From Calditrichota bacterium (GTDB lineage: Bacteria > Calditrichota > Calditrichia > RBG-13-44-9 > J075), in NCBI GenBank assembly GCA_003695285.1, contig RFIL01000057.1:1-25486 (forward strand): a stretch of DNA of 25,486 nt, in the 5' to 3' direction. Below are positions 18,401-25,234 of the stretch, in pieces. Position 1 is the stretch's first letter. Each line of letters opens with the position of its first letter. The position numbers and the translations under genes are program-made. The notes under the pieces were generated by a model. That model was not told where the DNA came from. It saw only the letters and a list, made by a program, of their open reading frames with translations, and did not search any database.

Positions 18401-18922
18401 GTCAAAAAAGGGATTCAACTGGAGCCTCTGGTGCATGGTGGAAAACAGGAACATGGTCTTCGTGCTGGGACCGAAAACGTTCCCAGCATAGTAGGGATGG
18501 GCAAAGCCGCTGAACTGGCCATGAATTCTATTATGCGAGGCAAAGAAATTGCTGCGTTGCGTGATAAATTAGAGGCGGGTATCCGAGAGTTAGTGCCTGG
18601 TGCCCGTTTGAATGGACATCCCCTATTTCGACTCCCCAATACCCTTAATTTAACCCTTCCTGAATTGCGTGGGGAATCAGTCGTTGTAGCCCTGGATCAA
18701 CATGGTATCTCCCTATCTTCCGGCTCCGCCTGTAAATCAGGTTCACCGAAACCGACCCATGTGCTGTTGGCAATGGGAAGAAGCGAAGAAGAAGCCCATT
18801 GCGCCGTTCGCTTTTCCTTATCGGATCAGACCACAGAGGAAGACATTGATCTCACCTTAAAAGCCATGGCAGAAATGCTGGAAGAGATGGAAACAACCGT
18901 TCGTTTTCTTCCCTGTAAATAA
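15494..18922 (+). CDS. Molybdopterin oxidoreductase fused to NifS/IscS-type cysteine desulfurase
   Basis: One uninterrupted 1142-codon frame. Residues 1-725 are a DMSO-reductase-family catalytic subunit: N-terminal [4Fe-4S] site C21-x2-C24-x3-C28-x25-C54, candidate Mo ligand C159 in 'GSPNTMGVGALCY' (polysulfide/thiosulfate reductase-like context), and a dinucleotide-binding domain at about 600-725. No Tat signal, so cytoplasmic. Residues 726-757 are a linker. Residues 758-1142 are a full-length class V PLP cysteine desulfurase: 'YLDNNATTP', H856 stacking on PLP, D932, PLP lysine K958 (SGHKFHAPKG), and catalytic C1080 in 'SSGSACKSGSPKPTHVL', the NifS/IscS group I signature. Known family link: IscS passes sulfur via FdhD to the Mo cofactor of formate dehydrogenase, so the fusion may sulfurate its own cofactor; this is inference. 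No electron-transfer subunit or fdhD is in the window. Ribosome-binding site AGAGGA precedes ATG 15494; a terminator follows the stop. Confidence 0.9.
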   Translation: MSPEKHTNGNQQNLEWKKAICGICPAGCWVEVGLSHGKMVDIRADKGHPLGMICRRGEHAPEIVYSEHRLTHPMKRVGPKGTYEFERISWDEAYDLIVANLQQIKKESGPEAVAIYTGRGAFELSLCDMYQPKNVAVSSASNILFPFGSPNTMGVGALCYVSFAMIAPHVTMGRMLINMFTDMENAEMLVVWGANPATDSPPLDMYRLEAAAKRGADIVVIDPRHTETAKRTGAQWVPIRPGTDGALALSMIEVMIEEDLYDEDFAENWTHGFPELRTYVQHFRPEVVEKITGVPAETIRDLARRICNATGACPVMYTGLEYSNSGIQAIRAVLTLFALAGHLDVPGGIGLAMLNSHFPINRSCNQENPNLEKAVARDKFPIYSDYRGESHASGLVDSVLKGEPYRIRGLIIHGASLLTSWPQTSIWRETLSKLDFVVTIDRQLTADSAYADVVLPATTMFEINSYMTYGPIFRLREKVIEPVGEARNDYLIMAELARRLGYGHLYPQTEEEMIRFALQGSGYTLEEIKEAGGWVKMHTPMMEYKKWQKGGLRKDGKPGFDTPTGKFEIWSTVLEDYGYEPLPKYVEPKEGPQSNPSLTQQFPLVFNSGARPHTDFRSQHHGIKGLLKDNPEPIVEINIEDARERGIESGDLVEVRTPRGAVPFRARVTNEIVKGAIECNMGGGTPVGPKAWQEWNVNELTDINNYDEISGFPVYKALLCDVVKVEKATSETRRQVNKEVSMCGTPLMPTVSRRQISKRIYLDNNATTPVAKSVKEAMLPFLTEQYGNPSSIHGVGRDAREAVENSRRQLARLLNARPRNITFTGGGSEADNLAIKGVAFAYREKGNHIITTTIEHPAVLNTCKFLERIGYQITYLPVDENGYLAPEVLEEAITDETILVSIMMANNEVGTILPIKELCDIAHRHDVLFHTDAVQAIGKIKVDVKDLDVDLLSISGHKFHAPKGIGALYVKKGIQLEPLVHGGKQEHGLRAGTENVPSIVGMGKAAELAMNSIMRGKEIAALRDKLEAGIRELVPGARLNGHPLFRLPNTLNLTLPELRGESVVVALDQHGISLSSGSACKSGSPKPTHVLLAMGRSEEEAHCAVRFSLSDQTTEEDIDLTLKAMAEMLEEMETTVRFLPCK
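17705..17719 (+). promoter_or_regulatory. Internal ribosome-binding site and ATG in the fusion linker
   Basis: AAGGAAG at 17705-17711, five spacer bases, then an in-frame ATG at 17717 (Met742 of the fusion). Translation from here would give a free cysteine desulfurase of 401 residues, 16 residues before its conserved 'YLDNNATTP' start, which is a normal N-terminus for the family. The spacing is as good as that of the gene's own start. Whether it is used is unknown; the match could be chance or a relic of a separate gene. Confidence 0.5.
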
Positions 18923-18946
18923 TGATTACCTGAATTTCACTCTGTT

Positions 18947-18982
18947 AACGCTCTAACTTATCATAGGTTAGGGCGTTTTTTA
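18947..18982 (+). terminator. Intrinsic terminator after the Mo-enzyme fusion gene
   Basis: A 10-bp stem (ACGCTCTAAC with GTTAGGGCGT, one G-T pair) around a 9-base loop, followed by a run of six T. It starts 25 bases after the stop codon at 18922. Confidence 0.88.
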
Positions 18983-19285
18983 TATCTCCTTTGTTTATCT
19001 TGGATTTCTCTCTATTTTGCTCCCCGCAATTGAGGCTAAGGTATTCGGAGATATATCCGACTACAACATTGGTTAGTTCAACAATACACATAAAAGAACT
19101 GACGATGAATCGCCAAAAAAATAAAATGTCGGGTTGTGATCTGAACGGAATTGAAAAAAGGATTCTTTGTAAAATTAATTTACATCTTTAACTCAAGAAA
19201 GTTGGGACGATTAAGAAATTCCAATATATACAGGCAATACATTTTTTGGCAAAGTGTTTGCAGTAGAGTCCCCCGGATGTGATGA
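18983..19285. other. Intergenic region with no clear gene
   Basis: About 300 bases between the terminator and the ribosome-binding site of the PorV-like gene. A 66-codon frame (18991-19191) crosses it but lacks a ribosome-binding site and protein-like composition. It presumably contains the promoter of the next gene; I cannot point to one. Confidence 0.5.
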
Positions 19286-19300
19286 AGAGGGAGTAAATGA

Positions 19301-20689
19301 ATGTATAAAAACGGATTTCAAGCAAGTATTCCAGGGATAGGACATATATTTTTTGTATTGATCCTCATACTACCAATATATGCCCAGAATACTCCAGGTG
19401 TACAATTTTTAAGAATGTCTGTGGGAAGTCGTGCCCAGGCGATGGGTGAAGCATATACGGCGATTGCACAGAATTCTAATGGTATTTACTATAATCCTGC
19501 AGGCATGGGATTTGGTTTAAATCGTGAATTATTACTGTTCCACTCTGAATGGTTTGAAGATATTGCCATGGAGAACATGACATTCTTTTATCCATTCACC
19601 ACTCGATGGTCAGTAGCTACCGGAATTTCATATCTTCACATGCCTGAATTAACCCGTTATGAGGTCGACCCCACAACAGGTGGTCCGCTTGAAAATGGGA
19701 AGTTTTCCGTGTACAACATGGTTATCACCACAGGCATAGGTTTCCGGGTAACCGATAACCTTGCCATTGGTACCAACTTCAAATTTTTTCAGGACCAGTT
19801 AGAATCCGTCAAAGCCAGTGGGGTGGCTTTCGACCTGGGAATCCTGGCGCGTCTTCCCGGATATCAATGGAGTGTTGGGATGGCTATCCAACATCTGGGG
19901 CCTGCTGTAAAGTATCTTGATGCGTTAGAAAAGTTACCGCTTACCTATCGGGCTGGAGTAGCATATCGTTTTACCAATTTTCAGGGAGTCGTAGCTCTGG
20001 ATCTGGTAAAAGTGAAAGGACAAAGCTGGAATGTTTTACCAGGTATTGAATTGGGATTCACCGACAATTTTTTCGTACGTGGTGGATATCAGGTGAGTGA
20101 TAGAGAGGGAAGCGGTATAACAGCAGGATTTGGTGTTAAACTCAATCGCCATAAATTAAATTATGTTTACGTGCCATTCGGGGATCTTGGAGATACCCAT
20201 CGCGCTGAATTAATTTTTCACTTTGGGGAACCCCCACTTTCTACCGCTCATTTACAACATCGTACCGCTCAACAAAGACAAATCACACGTAAAGCGCGTG
20301 AAGAATTACGTCAACAACCATCCGGGGTTACTCCACAAAGTAAAAAACCGACTACACCGAAAACGGCTCCACAGGAACTGAAGGAGAAGGTACCAGGAAC
20401 TGTTCCCGCTAAGATGCTCCCCCCATCCGGAGTCAAAATTGTTAAAGTGAATGAGCAAAAGTTAAAATTAACCTGGGACCCCATCCCTGACTCTGGTGTC
20501 GGATATCATATCTATGCAAAGCCAATCAACTCTCTCAAATGGATACGAATTACTAAGGAACCATTAAAAGTAAACTATCAATTTTTCAGTCCTAAGAAGA
20601 AAGGTGTGATTATTCAATTCGTAATAACTGCTGTCATGCAGGATAAAGAAAGTGACTTCTCTCAAATAGTCACCTATGAGGCGGAATAA
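19301..20689 (+). CDS. PorV/PorQ-like outer-membrane beta-barrel protein with C-terminal FN3-like domain
   Basis: A 462-residue exported protein. Signal peptide about 1-29, ending PIYAQ. Residues 35-66 carry the PorV/PorQ family fingerprint 'LRMSVGSRAQAMGEAYTAIA' and 'GIYYNPAGM', and alternating strands run to about residue 308, giving a FadL-like 14-strand barrel by family analogy. In T9SS, PorV shuttles sorting-domain proteins at the outer membrane, which fits the three such proteins in this window, though PorV/PorQ relatives in this bacterial group are multicopy and not all are T9SS parts. Residues 310-371 are a Lys/Gln/Pro-rich linker and 373-462 look like a fibronectin type III domain ('KLKLTWDPIPDSGVGYHIYAK'), an addition not found in classical PorV. 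Ribosome-binding site AGAGGGAG precedes ATG 19301; an overlapping ATG at 19297 stops at once. A terminator follows. Confidence 0.82.
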   Translation: MYKNGFQASIPGIGHIFFVLILILPIYAQNTPGVQFLRMSVGSRAQAMGEAYTAIAQNSNGIYYNPAGMGFGLNRELLLFHSEWFEDIAMENMTFFYPFTTRWSVATGISYLHMPELTRYEVDPTTGGPLENGKFSVYNMVITTGIGFRVTDNLAIGTNFKFFQDQLESVKASGVAFDLGILARLPGYQWSVGMAIQHLGPAVKYLDALEKLPLTYRAGVAYRFTNFQGVVALDLVKVKGQSWNVLPGIELGFTDNFFVRGGYQVSDREGSGITAGFGVKLNRHKLNYVYVPFGDLGDTHRAELIFHFGEPPLSTAHLQHRTAQQRQITRKAREELRQQPSGVTPQSKKPTTPKTAPQELKEKVPGTVPAKMLPPSGVKIVKVNEQKLKLTWDPIPDSGVGYHIYAKPINSLKWIRITKEPLKVNYQFFSPKKKGVIIQFVITAVMQDKESDFSQIVTYEAE

Positions 20690-20722
20690 TTATTGAATGC
20701 AAAATAAAGCTATGATTTTTTT

Positions 20723-20756
20723 AAAAAAGCCGATTGCCGGGCAGTCGGCTTTTTTT
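20723..20756 (+). terminator. Intrinsic terminator after the PorV-like gene
   Basis: A 9-bp stem (GCCGATTGC with GCAGTCGGC, one G-T pair) with a 3-base loop, preceded by A's and followed by seven T's. It starts 34 bases after the stop at 20689. Confidence 0.93.
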
Positions 20757-20826
20757 AATGTTTTTCCCTTAACCCCACCGTTAAATATGCGATAATAGAG
20801 CTATTAGAAATTCTCTAATTCGATAA

Positions 20827-20855
20827 TTGAAAAAAATAGATTTATTTGATATTTT
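20827..20855 (+). promoter_or_regulatory. Possible sigma-70-type promoter of the receiver-domain gene
   Basis: TTGAAA (20827-20832), a 17-base spacer, then TATTTT (20850-20855). It lies between the upstream terminator and the ribosome-binding site, leaving a leader of about 30 bases. The region is very AT-rich, so chance matches are likely; the same TATTTT -10 with 17-base spacing occurs before meaB. Confidence 0.45.
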
Positions 20856-20892
20856 ATGAATATATTTGTTAATAAATGAGCGAGGAGGTAGA

Positions 20893-21372
20893 ATGAAAAA
20901 AATTGGGCGAGTAATGGTGGTGGATGATGAAGAGAATATCAGGGAGGTGCTCTCGAGTTATCTGCAATCCCTTGGCTACGAAGTGGAAACAGCCACAGAT
21001 GGACAGGATGCATTGGATAAATATCAGGAAGGAATGTATGACCTGGTGATATCAGACCTTTTAATGCCCTCTATTGATGGTCTCGAACTCCTGAAAAAGA
21101 TCCGGGCAAGAGATAAAAATGTTATCTTTTTAATGATTACAGGATATCCATCTATTGAAACGGCAGTGGAAGCCATCAAAAAAGGGGCATACGATTACAT
21201 TACCAAACCCTTCCATATGGACGATGTCAAATTACGCATTGAACGGGCTTTTGAAAAAAAGAATCTCAGGGAACGGCTCAGTACCATCCAGGGCTTTGTA
21301 TGGGCATTATTGTTTTCAATCCCTCTATGGTTAATTCTTGGGATTATCCTGGCGAAAATTTTAGCTGACTAA
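20893..21372 (+). CDS. Membrane-tethered response-regulator receiver domain
   Basis: A 159-residue protein. Residues 4-120 are a complete CheY-like receiver: acidic pair D11/D12, phosphoacceptor D55 (ISDLLMP), switch T83 (MITGYP) and K105 (ITKPF). After a short charged helix (RAFEKKNLRERL), residues 135-157 form one strongly hydrophobic helix and the protein ends. There is no DNA-binding or enzyme output domain, so this is a single-domain regulator held at the membrane by its C-terminus. The start is ATG 20893, placed four bases after a strong AGGAGGT; an upstream in-frame TTG at 20866 would include the ribosome-binding site in the gene and is rejected. No histidine kinase is in the window, so the partner is unknown. 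Function probably depends on docking a membrane partner; this is inference. Confidence 0.9.
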   Translation: MKKIGRVMVVDDEENIREVLSSYLQSLGYEVETATDGQDALDKYQEGMYDLVISDLLMPSIDGLELLKKIRARDKNVIFLMITGYPSIETAVEAIKKGAYDYITKPFHMDDVKLRIERAFEKKNLRERLSTIQGFVWALLFSIPLWLILGIILAKILAD

Positions 21373-21585
21373 AGTTCACAGCTATCCTCACACTTTCCAG
21401 AGACAGTAAAAAAACTCTGGCAACTTTTTGCATTTTCCGAAAAAAAAGGAAAACAACTAATCTGTGCCCTCCCGAACCGGTTGACTCCAGCATTTTTTTC
21501 ATATCCATCTCAATGGGATAATGAGAATTTCTGGTGTGCTTGAAAATGGTGTGTACAATTGAAGGATGCCGCAGGAAATAATTAG

Positions 21586-21657
21586 TACCCCCGGCAGGAA
21601 TCGAACCTGCGCACATGGCTCCGGAGGCCATTGCTCTATCCACTGAGCTACGGGGGC
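21586..21657 (-). tRNA. tRNA-Arg (anticodon CCG)
   Basis: Read on the minus strand the sequence folds as a tRNA: acceptor GCCCCCG pairing with CGGGGGT (a G-U at the first pair), D arm GCTC/GAGC, anticodon stem ATGGC/GCCAT around loop CTCCGGA giving anticodon CCG, a 4-base variable loop and T arm GCAGG-TTCGATT-CCTGC. The discriminator base is A. CCA is not encoded. The tRNA stands alone; no integrase or duplicated 3' end suggestive of an integrated element was seen nearby. Confidence 0.95.
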
Positions 21658-21714
21658 AAAATTTTGCAAAAATTTAGAGGCTCTTCAAAGCGAATGCAAT
21701 AACAAATTATTTAA

Positions 21715-21783
21715 TTAAGGTATGAACTCAAGCTTAACAACTGGAGCAATCTCCTTCAGCAAATCACGATATTCTGTTTCAAC
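21715..21783 (-). other. Possible displaced C-terminus of the small hydrophobic protein
   Basis: Directly after the end of the small hydrophobic protein gene, the +1 frame reads about 23 protein-like codons (EKVETEYRDLLKEIAPVV... then TAA at 21717-21715). A GA repeat (CAGAGAGAAGG on the minus strand) lies at the junction; one extra GA unit would join the two frames. This may be a recent frameshift, a sequencing error or chance. Confidence 0.3.
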
Positions 21784-22036
21784 CTTCTCTCTGGACCAGA
21801 TATACTATCCCAAGAATTGCCAAACCAATAATAACGAGGGGCGATAGAATAGCTAAGAGGGTCCCCAACAGGGTTAAGGGTATTGCAAAAAGAGCCAACC
21901 CGAGCAGGAAGATTCCAAAAATAATTTTTAGTGGAATAAGTAAAACCCATATTCCGATTTCCAGGAATCCCATTAGTAGTTTCAGAAAAACAAAGACGAC
22001 AAATCCAATGACCAATAGAGTCAATAATTCACCCAT
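21779..22036 (-). CDS. Small hydrophobic membrane protein of unknown function
   Basis: An 85-residue protein made almost wholly of Leu, Ile, Val, Phe and Gly, with two or three transmembrane segments and a short charged end (VQREG). I do not recognise a family. A GGAGG site lies before two adjacent ATG codons at 22039 and 22036; the second has the better spacing (5 bases) and is used here, while a TTG at 22048 overlaps the ribosome-binding site. It lies 95 bases downstream of the SpoIIM-like gene on the same strand and may be co-transcribed. The reading frame may have been shortened by loss of a GA dinucleotide at its 3' end. Confidence 0.65.
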   Translation of the reverse strand: MGELLTLLVIGFVVFVFLKLLMGFLEIGIWVLLIPLKIIFGIFLLGLALFAIPLTLLGTLLAILSPLVIIGLAILGIVYLVQREG

Positions 22037-22131
22037 CATTACCTCCAAATATTTATTTTGTTATTTAACGATGTAAGAGGGGGAAAAGTTGCTCACCAAA
22101 GCCTGATTGCATAACAGTGCCATTCAACAAC

Positions 22132-22710
22132 TCAGTCTGTACCATCATCAAATTTTTGGGCAAGGACGATCAGAGCTGACTCAAGAAGCGCAGCAATCAG
22201 GAGGATGGTCATGACATATTTAAAATACAAGGGTAATAACTGCTGAAACATCTGATTTGTAAATTCCAACTTTCCAAAACGTAATTGATATTCCGCTAAT
22301 TGAAAGCCCATGGCAAAGCTGATTAACCCCGCAGGAAACTCCAACCACGCTACAGGATTTATAAACATATGCCAGATCCCTCGCCATCCTGCCATATCAA
22401 ATGAGATAACTGCGATATTAAATCCTGTGAAAAAAGCAGCCAGGAGGGGTAAAATAATCGTATAACCTGAGATAAAGCTCAAAAATAGCGAAATATTATT
22501 TAACACAAAAATTAGAGTAAAAAGAATCAGGAAACGAAAATTAACCTGAAGATATTTTTCCAAAATTCGAAACATCCACCGTGGATATACTAACAACCAA
22601 TTCCATCCCTTTTCCACCGCATAGGGAGCAAAATAAATTCCACAGAAAAACAAAATACCGGAGATAAAGAGATATGACACTCGAATTGAATCAAATAAAT
22701 CTGAAAACAT
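22132..22710 (-). CDS. SpoIIM-like (DUF95) membrane protein
   Basis: A 192-residue protein with about five transmembrane helices. It resembles the stage II sporulation protein M/DUF95 family: a central 'NNISLFLSFISGYTIILPLLAAFFTG' pattern, followed by 'NPVAWLEFPAGLISFAMGFQLA', which corresponds to the family's 'PHGxxELPA...AGxxLG' block (here Asn-Pro-Val-Ala-Trp replaces Pro-His-Gly). The family is widespread in non-spore-formers, where its role is poorly known, so sporulation is not implied. The 135-base gap to the divergent VanZ-like gene must hold both promoters. The ribosome-binding site is weak (GAGAG). Confidence 0.68.
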   Translation of the reverse strand: MFSDLFDSIRVSYLFISGILFFCGIYFAPYAVEKGWNWLLVYPRWMFRILEKYLQVNFRFLILFTLIFVLNNISLFLSFISGYTIILPLLAAFFTGFNIAVISFDMAGWRGIWHMFINPVAWLEFPAGLISFAMGFQLAEYQLRFGKLEFTNQMFQQLLPLYFKYVMTILLIAALLESALIVLAQKFDDGTD

Positions 22711-22845
22711 GAGAACTCTCGTAGTTGTTTGCTAAAAATTATTTTTATGGATTGTATATTAAATCAATACGATAATAAATAAAAAAATTATTTTTTCTTC
22801 TTATGATCGGATATGTATTGTTCAGTGGTATTTCGCGGAGGTTAG

Positions 22846-24249
22846 ATGGATAAAAAAATTGTTGCTTACTTGCTCTTATTCTATGTGATTTTCACACTTT
22901 ATAACACTCTTATCCCCTTTACTTTTGATTATAGCTTTTCGGATTTACCGGTACTGATTAAACAAATTACCATTATCCCCACCCACAAAGGTGTTGGTCG
23001 ATTTTCAATAACCGATATTGTGGGTAATATTCTCCTCTTCATCCCATTTGGATTTCTTGCCTATATGTTCTTTATCCAACGAGAGATTCGGCATCCCATC
23101 CTCCTTTCAGTGCTGGGTGGTGGATTTCTAAGTTTCGTTATCGAATTTATGCAGCTATTTATTAAAGCACGAAATACGGGATTACATGATTTGTTGAACA
23201 ACACTCTCGGTTCATTAATAGGGGCAGGTGTTGCAGCAATATACTATCATAAGATTTCGGCAATCAGCAGAAAAATTTTTTATGAGCTACTGGATAGAAA
23301 ACCATTTTTATTAATCCCGGTTATTGTTGGTGTTTTGCAAATTATAGCCGCTGCAGCTCCCTTTACTGTCTCAATTACCTTTTCCGATGTGGCTAAAAGT
23401 GTGAAATCTTTTAATTTTATACCTTTTACTTATCGTTCTGTGGGCGCATTATTTCTGGATTCACCGAACAGAAATGATTTAGAAGTGCTCCAACATGGCT
23501 TCGATTTTACCCCGATGCTTGAAGACATTATCTTCTGGGCGACAATCGGTTATCTTTTGATGCTTTGTTATCGAATGTACTGGCGTAATGATAGCCGAGT
23601 CAAAATAGCTCTCTATGTGTTGCCGTTTCTTTATTTTTGTTTTCTGGAAGGATTGCAATTAATGATCGTCAACCGCATCACAGATGTTAATGATATTATC
23701 AGTGGATACAGCGGGTTCCTGCTTGGGTATTTATTGTATCGAGTTCTCAGACCTATCCGTCGCCGCCAATATCATGACGACCTGGATTTACTGAAGATAC
23801 CTGTAATCATGTACATTATTTTCATTTTCTTTTCAGGTTTCCGTCCCTTTGACTGGAGCCTGAGCAAAGAGGTTATCTCTCTGGATCTGAAAGCCGAGAA
23901 TCTAATCCCATTTTATGCTTATTTTAGAAGCACAAAATTAAGCAACATTTATGATCTGGTGGATTCTCTATCTTTCTTTTTTCCAATTAGTTTGTATTGG
24001 AGTTTTCGAATGAAGGAAAAAGGGGTTCATTTATCCCGTATTTACATAATTACAACCGTAACAGCATTGCTGTCTGGTAGTATAATCGAACTCAGTCAGT
24101 TGTTTTCAACCACTCGTGTTGCAGAGATAACCGATATTCTCTCCTATGGATGTGGAGGGGCGTTAGGAACGTTTGCTTTATATTATTATGAAAATGAAAT
24201 TATCCCAAAAGTCAATTTGCTGCGACGAGGGCTCCTGCAATTTACCTGA
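22846..24249 (+). CDS. Membrane protein with three VanZ-like repeats
   Basis: A 467-residue polytopic protein in which the VanZ core occurs three times. The repeated signature is E-x2-Q-L followed by a D-[IL]-[IL] helix and a Gly-rich helix: 'IEFMQLF...HDLLNNTLGSLIG' (99-126), 'LEGLQLM...NDIISGYSGFLLG' (267-294) and 'IELSQLF...TDILSYGCGGALG' (414-441). Each unit is preceded by an 'IPF/IPT' segment (44, 192, 354). Ordinary VanZ proteins have one such unit and about 130-200 residues. VanZ gives low-level teicoplanin resistance in enterococci, but most homologues have no known role and probably act in the envelope. GGAGG at 22837-22841 sets the start. It ends 10 bases before the convergent end of meaB, with no clear terminator between. 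Confidence 0.82.
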   Translation: MDKKIVAYLLLFYVIFTLYNTLIPFTFDYSFSDLPVLIKQITIIPTHKGVGRFSITDIVGNILLFIPFGFLAYMFFIQREIRHPILLSVLGGGFLSFVIEFMQLFIKARNTGLHDLLNNTLGSLIGAGVAAIYYHKISAISRKIFYELLDRKPFLLIPVIVGVLQIIAAAAPFTVSITFSDVAKSVKSFNFIPFTYRSVGALFLDSPNRNDLEVLQHGFDFTPMLEDIIFWATIGYLLMLCYRMYWRNDSRVKIALYVLPFLYFCFLEGLQLMIVNRITDVNDIISGYSGFLLGYLLYRVLRPIRRRQYHDDLDLLKIPVIMYIIFIFFSGFRPFDWSLSKEVISLDLKAENLIPFYAYFRSTKLSNIYDLVDSLSFFFPISLYWSFRMKEKGVHLSRIYIITTVTALLSGSIIELSQLFSTTRVAEITDILSYGCGGALGTFALYYYENEIIPKVNLLRRGLLQFT

Positions 24250-24259
24250 TGAATTCAAT

Positions 24260-25207
24260 TTATTTTTGTTCTTTACGATAAGCATTTATCAACTGATGTG
24301 CAATTTTGTAGGGAGAGATATGATTTGTCGCAATCTCCTGAAGATGCTGATCTAACCACGACTGACGATGTTCATTCCAGAATTCTTTTTCAAACCACCG
24401 CAACACAATATTCCTGATTCGTTGACGAAATCGATTTATCCTGCGAGTGTGAAGTTCTCCGCTTTTTTCTATTATGTTACGATGATTCACTATGGCCTGA
24501 TAGGCTTCCGGTATACCAACACCCTGACTGGCAATTGTGGTAATAACGGGAATCTCTTTGCCTGACTTTTTCATCTGTAACATCTGCACAAGCTCTTTCT
24601 TCAAGCTCTCAGCCCCTTCTCGATCGGACTTGTTTATCAGAAAGATATCCCCGATTTCCATCAGACCTGCTTTCATGGTCTGTATGCCATCACCACTCTC
24701 CGGAACCAGTACAACTACTACCGTATCAGCTACTTGAATAACATCAAGCTCGTTTTGGCCAACCCCAACGGTTTCAAAGATGACCACATCAAAACCGGCA
24801 GCGTCCAGGACATCTCCACACTCCTCTGCCTTTATGGAAAGGCCTCCGGTACTACCCCTGGTGGCCATACTTCTCATAAAAACCCCGGAATCGGAAGATA
24901 AGTGGCTCATTCGAATCCGATCACCCAACAGTGCTCCACCACTAAAGGGACTGGTCGGGTCAACCGCAATGATTCCCACACGCTTCCCATCTGCCCGTAA
25001 TTGTTCTGCTAATTTTCCTGAGAGAGTGCTTTTACCCGCCCCCGGAGGTCCTGTAATCCCTATCCGATAAGCTCTACCAATATGGGAAGAGAGGCGCTCC
25101 AGAATTTCCTCTGCACCGGGATCTTCATTCTCAAGAATGCTCATCACTCGAGCCAGAGTTCGGGCATCCCCCTCAAGAATCTTTTTCACTAAATCGTTAA
25201 CGTTCAT
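24260..25207 (-). CDS. meaB: Methylmalonyl-CoA mutase-associated GTPase MeaB
   Basis: A 315-residue G3E-family GTPase that protects and reloads adenosylcobalamin-dependent methylmalonyl-CoA mutase. The P-loop GPPGAGKST is at residues 53-61, the MeaB-specific 'VDPTSPFSGGALLGDRIRM' follows, then the 'ETVGVGQNE' switch and the G4 motif NKSD. The C-terminal arm (FRQRIRNIVLRWFEKEF) is the dimerisation helix expected for the family. The start is ATG 25207, five to six bases after GAGGT; an in-frame ATG at 25222 lies before that site. The mutase itself is not in the window. A good promoter match lies just upstream. It converges tail to tail with the VanZ-like gene. Confidence 0.95.
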   Translation of the reverse strand: MNVNDLVKKILEGDARTLARVMSILENEDPGAEEILERLSSHIGRAYRIGITGPPGAGKSTLSGKLAEQLRADGKRVGIIAVDPTSPFSGGALLGDRIRMSHLSSDSGVFMRSMATRGSTGGLSIKAEECGDVLDAAGFDVVIFETVGVGQNELDVIQVADTVVVVLVPESGDGIQTMKAGLMEIGDIFLINKSDREGAESLKKELVQMLQMKKSGKEIPVITTIASQGVGIPEAYQAIVNHRNIIEKSGELHTRRINRFRQRIRNIVLRWFEKEFWNEHRQSWLDQHLQEIATNHISPYKIAHQLINAYRKEQK

Positions 25208-25234
25208 CAAGACCTCATACATTCAGAAAAATTT

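Noticed and set aside
15494..18922. Selenocysteine-type formate dehydrogenase
   Set aside because: The candidate Mo ligand position is an ordinary Cys codon (C159) and no in-frame TGA is present, so there is no sign of selenocysteine.
18991..19191. 66-codon forward frame between the Mo-enzyme fusion and the PorV-like gene
   Set aside because: No ribosome-binding site, starts inside the T-run next to the terminator, and its composition does not look protein-like.
21397..21425. CCAGAG/CTCTGG hairpin after the receiver gene, considered as a terminator
   Set aside because: Six-bp stem with a 12-base loop and no adjacent T-run on the coding strand; too weak to call.
21344..21643. 99-codon minus-strand frame
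   Set aside because: It runs through the tRNA-Arg gene and the end of the receiver gene on the other strand; no ribosome-binding site is seen.
21586..21657. tRNA-Arg as the attachment site of an integrated element
   Set aside because: No integrase, no repeated tRNA 3' end and no other mobile gene in the window. No CRISPR array or IS element was seen either.
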